DNA from: an uncultured Archangium sp.
GTDB lineage: Bacteria > Myxococcota > Myxococcia > Myxococcales > Myxococcaceae
NCBI GenBank assembly: GCA_946479335.1
Contig: CAMLFP010000379.1
Span: forward strand, 1 to 5,389
Reading direction: 5' to 3'
Length of the DNA stretch: 5,389 bases
Shown in pieces: positions 5,028 through 5,389 of this stretch (positions within the stretch are counted from its first letter, which is position 1; each line of letters begins with the position of its first letter). The notes below the pieces were generated by a model. That model was not told where the DNA came from and did not search any database. It saw only the letters and a program-made list of their open reading frames with translations. The position numbers were made by a program, and so were the translations under genes.

Positions 5028-5389
5028 ATGAGCCCGTTGGAAGAACTCGCATTGTTGCTGAAGCCCGCGGGCGCAGGGTTGTACCTCGTCAGCACCGGAA
5101 AGGCCGAGCAGGAGCGACTGCAACAGCGGCTCTACGGCGCGTCGACGCCCGAGCAGGTGCGGCAGAAGTTCCTCGATGGGCTGGCGCGCATCTCCACCGC
5201 GCGCGGCGTATTGCTGGGCGTGCCGTCTGACGTCGGCGCCGGCTTTCGGCGCGGCGCGAACCTCGGGCCGCAGGCGATCCGCACGCAGCTGTTGGAAGAC
5301 GGCGTCGACCTCGCCTCGCTGGGCGTCATCGACCTCGGCGACGTCTTCGTGGTGCCGCAGTTGCTGTCTGACGAGATGTTGTCGCCCGA
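5028..5389 (+). CDS. Ureohydrolase (arginase/agmatinase/formimidoylglutamase family), N-terminal part, truncated by the window
   Basis: Members of this manganese-dependent family hydrolyse arginine, agmatine, formimidoylglutamate or related guanidino compounds. The visible 120 residues include the family's N-terminal signature GVPSDVGAGFRRGANLGP (64-81) followed by QAIR, and a later strand GVIDLGDV (99-106), typical of the first beta-alpha units. The metal-binding motifs (GGxH, DAHxD, SxDxDxxDP) lie beyond the right edge, so substrate and activity cannot be judged. About 63 residues precede the signature, which is longer than in E. coli SpeB (about 38), and this segment (MSPLEELALLLKP...) looks helical. 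The ATG at 5028 is the likely start: it is preceded by a purine-rich stretch, and the GTG at 5024 is out of frame. It is divergent from arr. Confidence 0.88.
   Translation, partial: MSPLEELALLLKPAGAGLYLVSTGKAEQERLQQRLYGASTPEQVRQKFLDGLARISTARGVLLGVPSDVGAGFRRGANLGPQAIRTQLLEDGVDLASLGVIDLGDVFVVPQLLSDEMLSP

Noticed and set aside
4980..5123. Upstream extension of arr to about 5123
   Set aside because: It would overlap the ureohydrolase coding region, exceed the family length, and ignore the GGGAG site before the ATG at 4979.

Overview
The window is GC-rich bacterial DNA, densely packed with coding sequence and with gene gaps of at most 48 bp. Codon third positions are mostly G or C. A START-domain secreted protein next to a predicted lipoprotein, plus very Pro/Ala-rich proteins, fits a myxobacterium (Myxococcota). 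That placement is an inference from style and gene content; no rRNA or other phylogenetic marker is present.

Layout, left to right. (1) Positions 1-1180, minus strand: the N-terminal 393 codons of a Pro/Ala/Gln-rich protein that runs off the left edge. It ends, within the window, in a tandem array of a 45-bp (15-residue) unit with consensus EPSFAQxxRPAVAAQ. (2) Positions 1210-1926 and 1923-2783, minus strand: rsmE (16S rRNA U1498 N3-methyltransferase) and prmA (ribosomal protein L11 methyltransferase), overlapping at ATGA. Transcription order is prmA, rsmE, repeat protein, probably one operon. (3) Positions 2817-3446 and 3443-4546, plus strand: a START-like lipid-binding protein with a signal peptide, and a predicted lipoprotein with two hydrophobic segments, also overlapping at ATGA. 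(4) Positions 4554-4979, minus strand: an Arr-type rifamycin ADP-ribosyltransferase, convergent with the lipoprotein gene and only 7 bp from it. (5) From 5028, plus strand: the N-terminal part of an arginase/agmatinase/formimidoylglutamase-family ureohydrolase, truncated by the right edge.

Functionally, the prmA-rsmE pair modifies the ribosome, so the repeat protein is an unexplained passenger or partner. The START protein and lipoprotein probably act in the cell envelope. Arr would inactivate rifamycin-type antibiotics. The two divergent gaps (33 and 48 bp) are too short for ordinary separate promoters, so promoters must overlap the neighbouring coding regions. The least explained item is the repeat protein. 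Its array shows sequence-level signs of slippage and block duplication, and it contains two six-proline runs. I found no tRNA, rRNA, CRISPR array, insertion sequence or convincing terminator.
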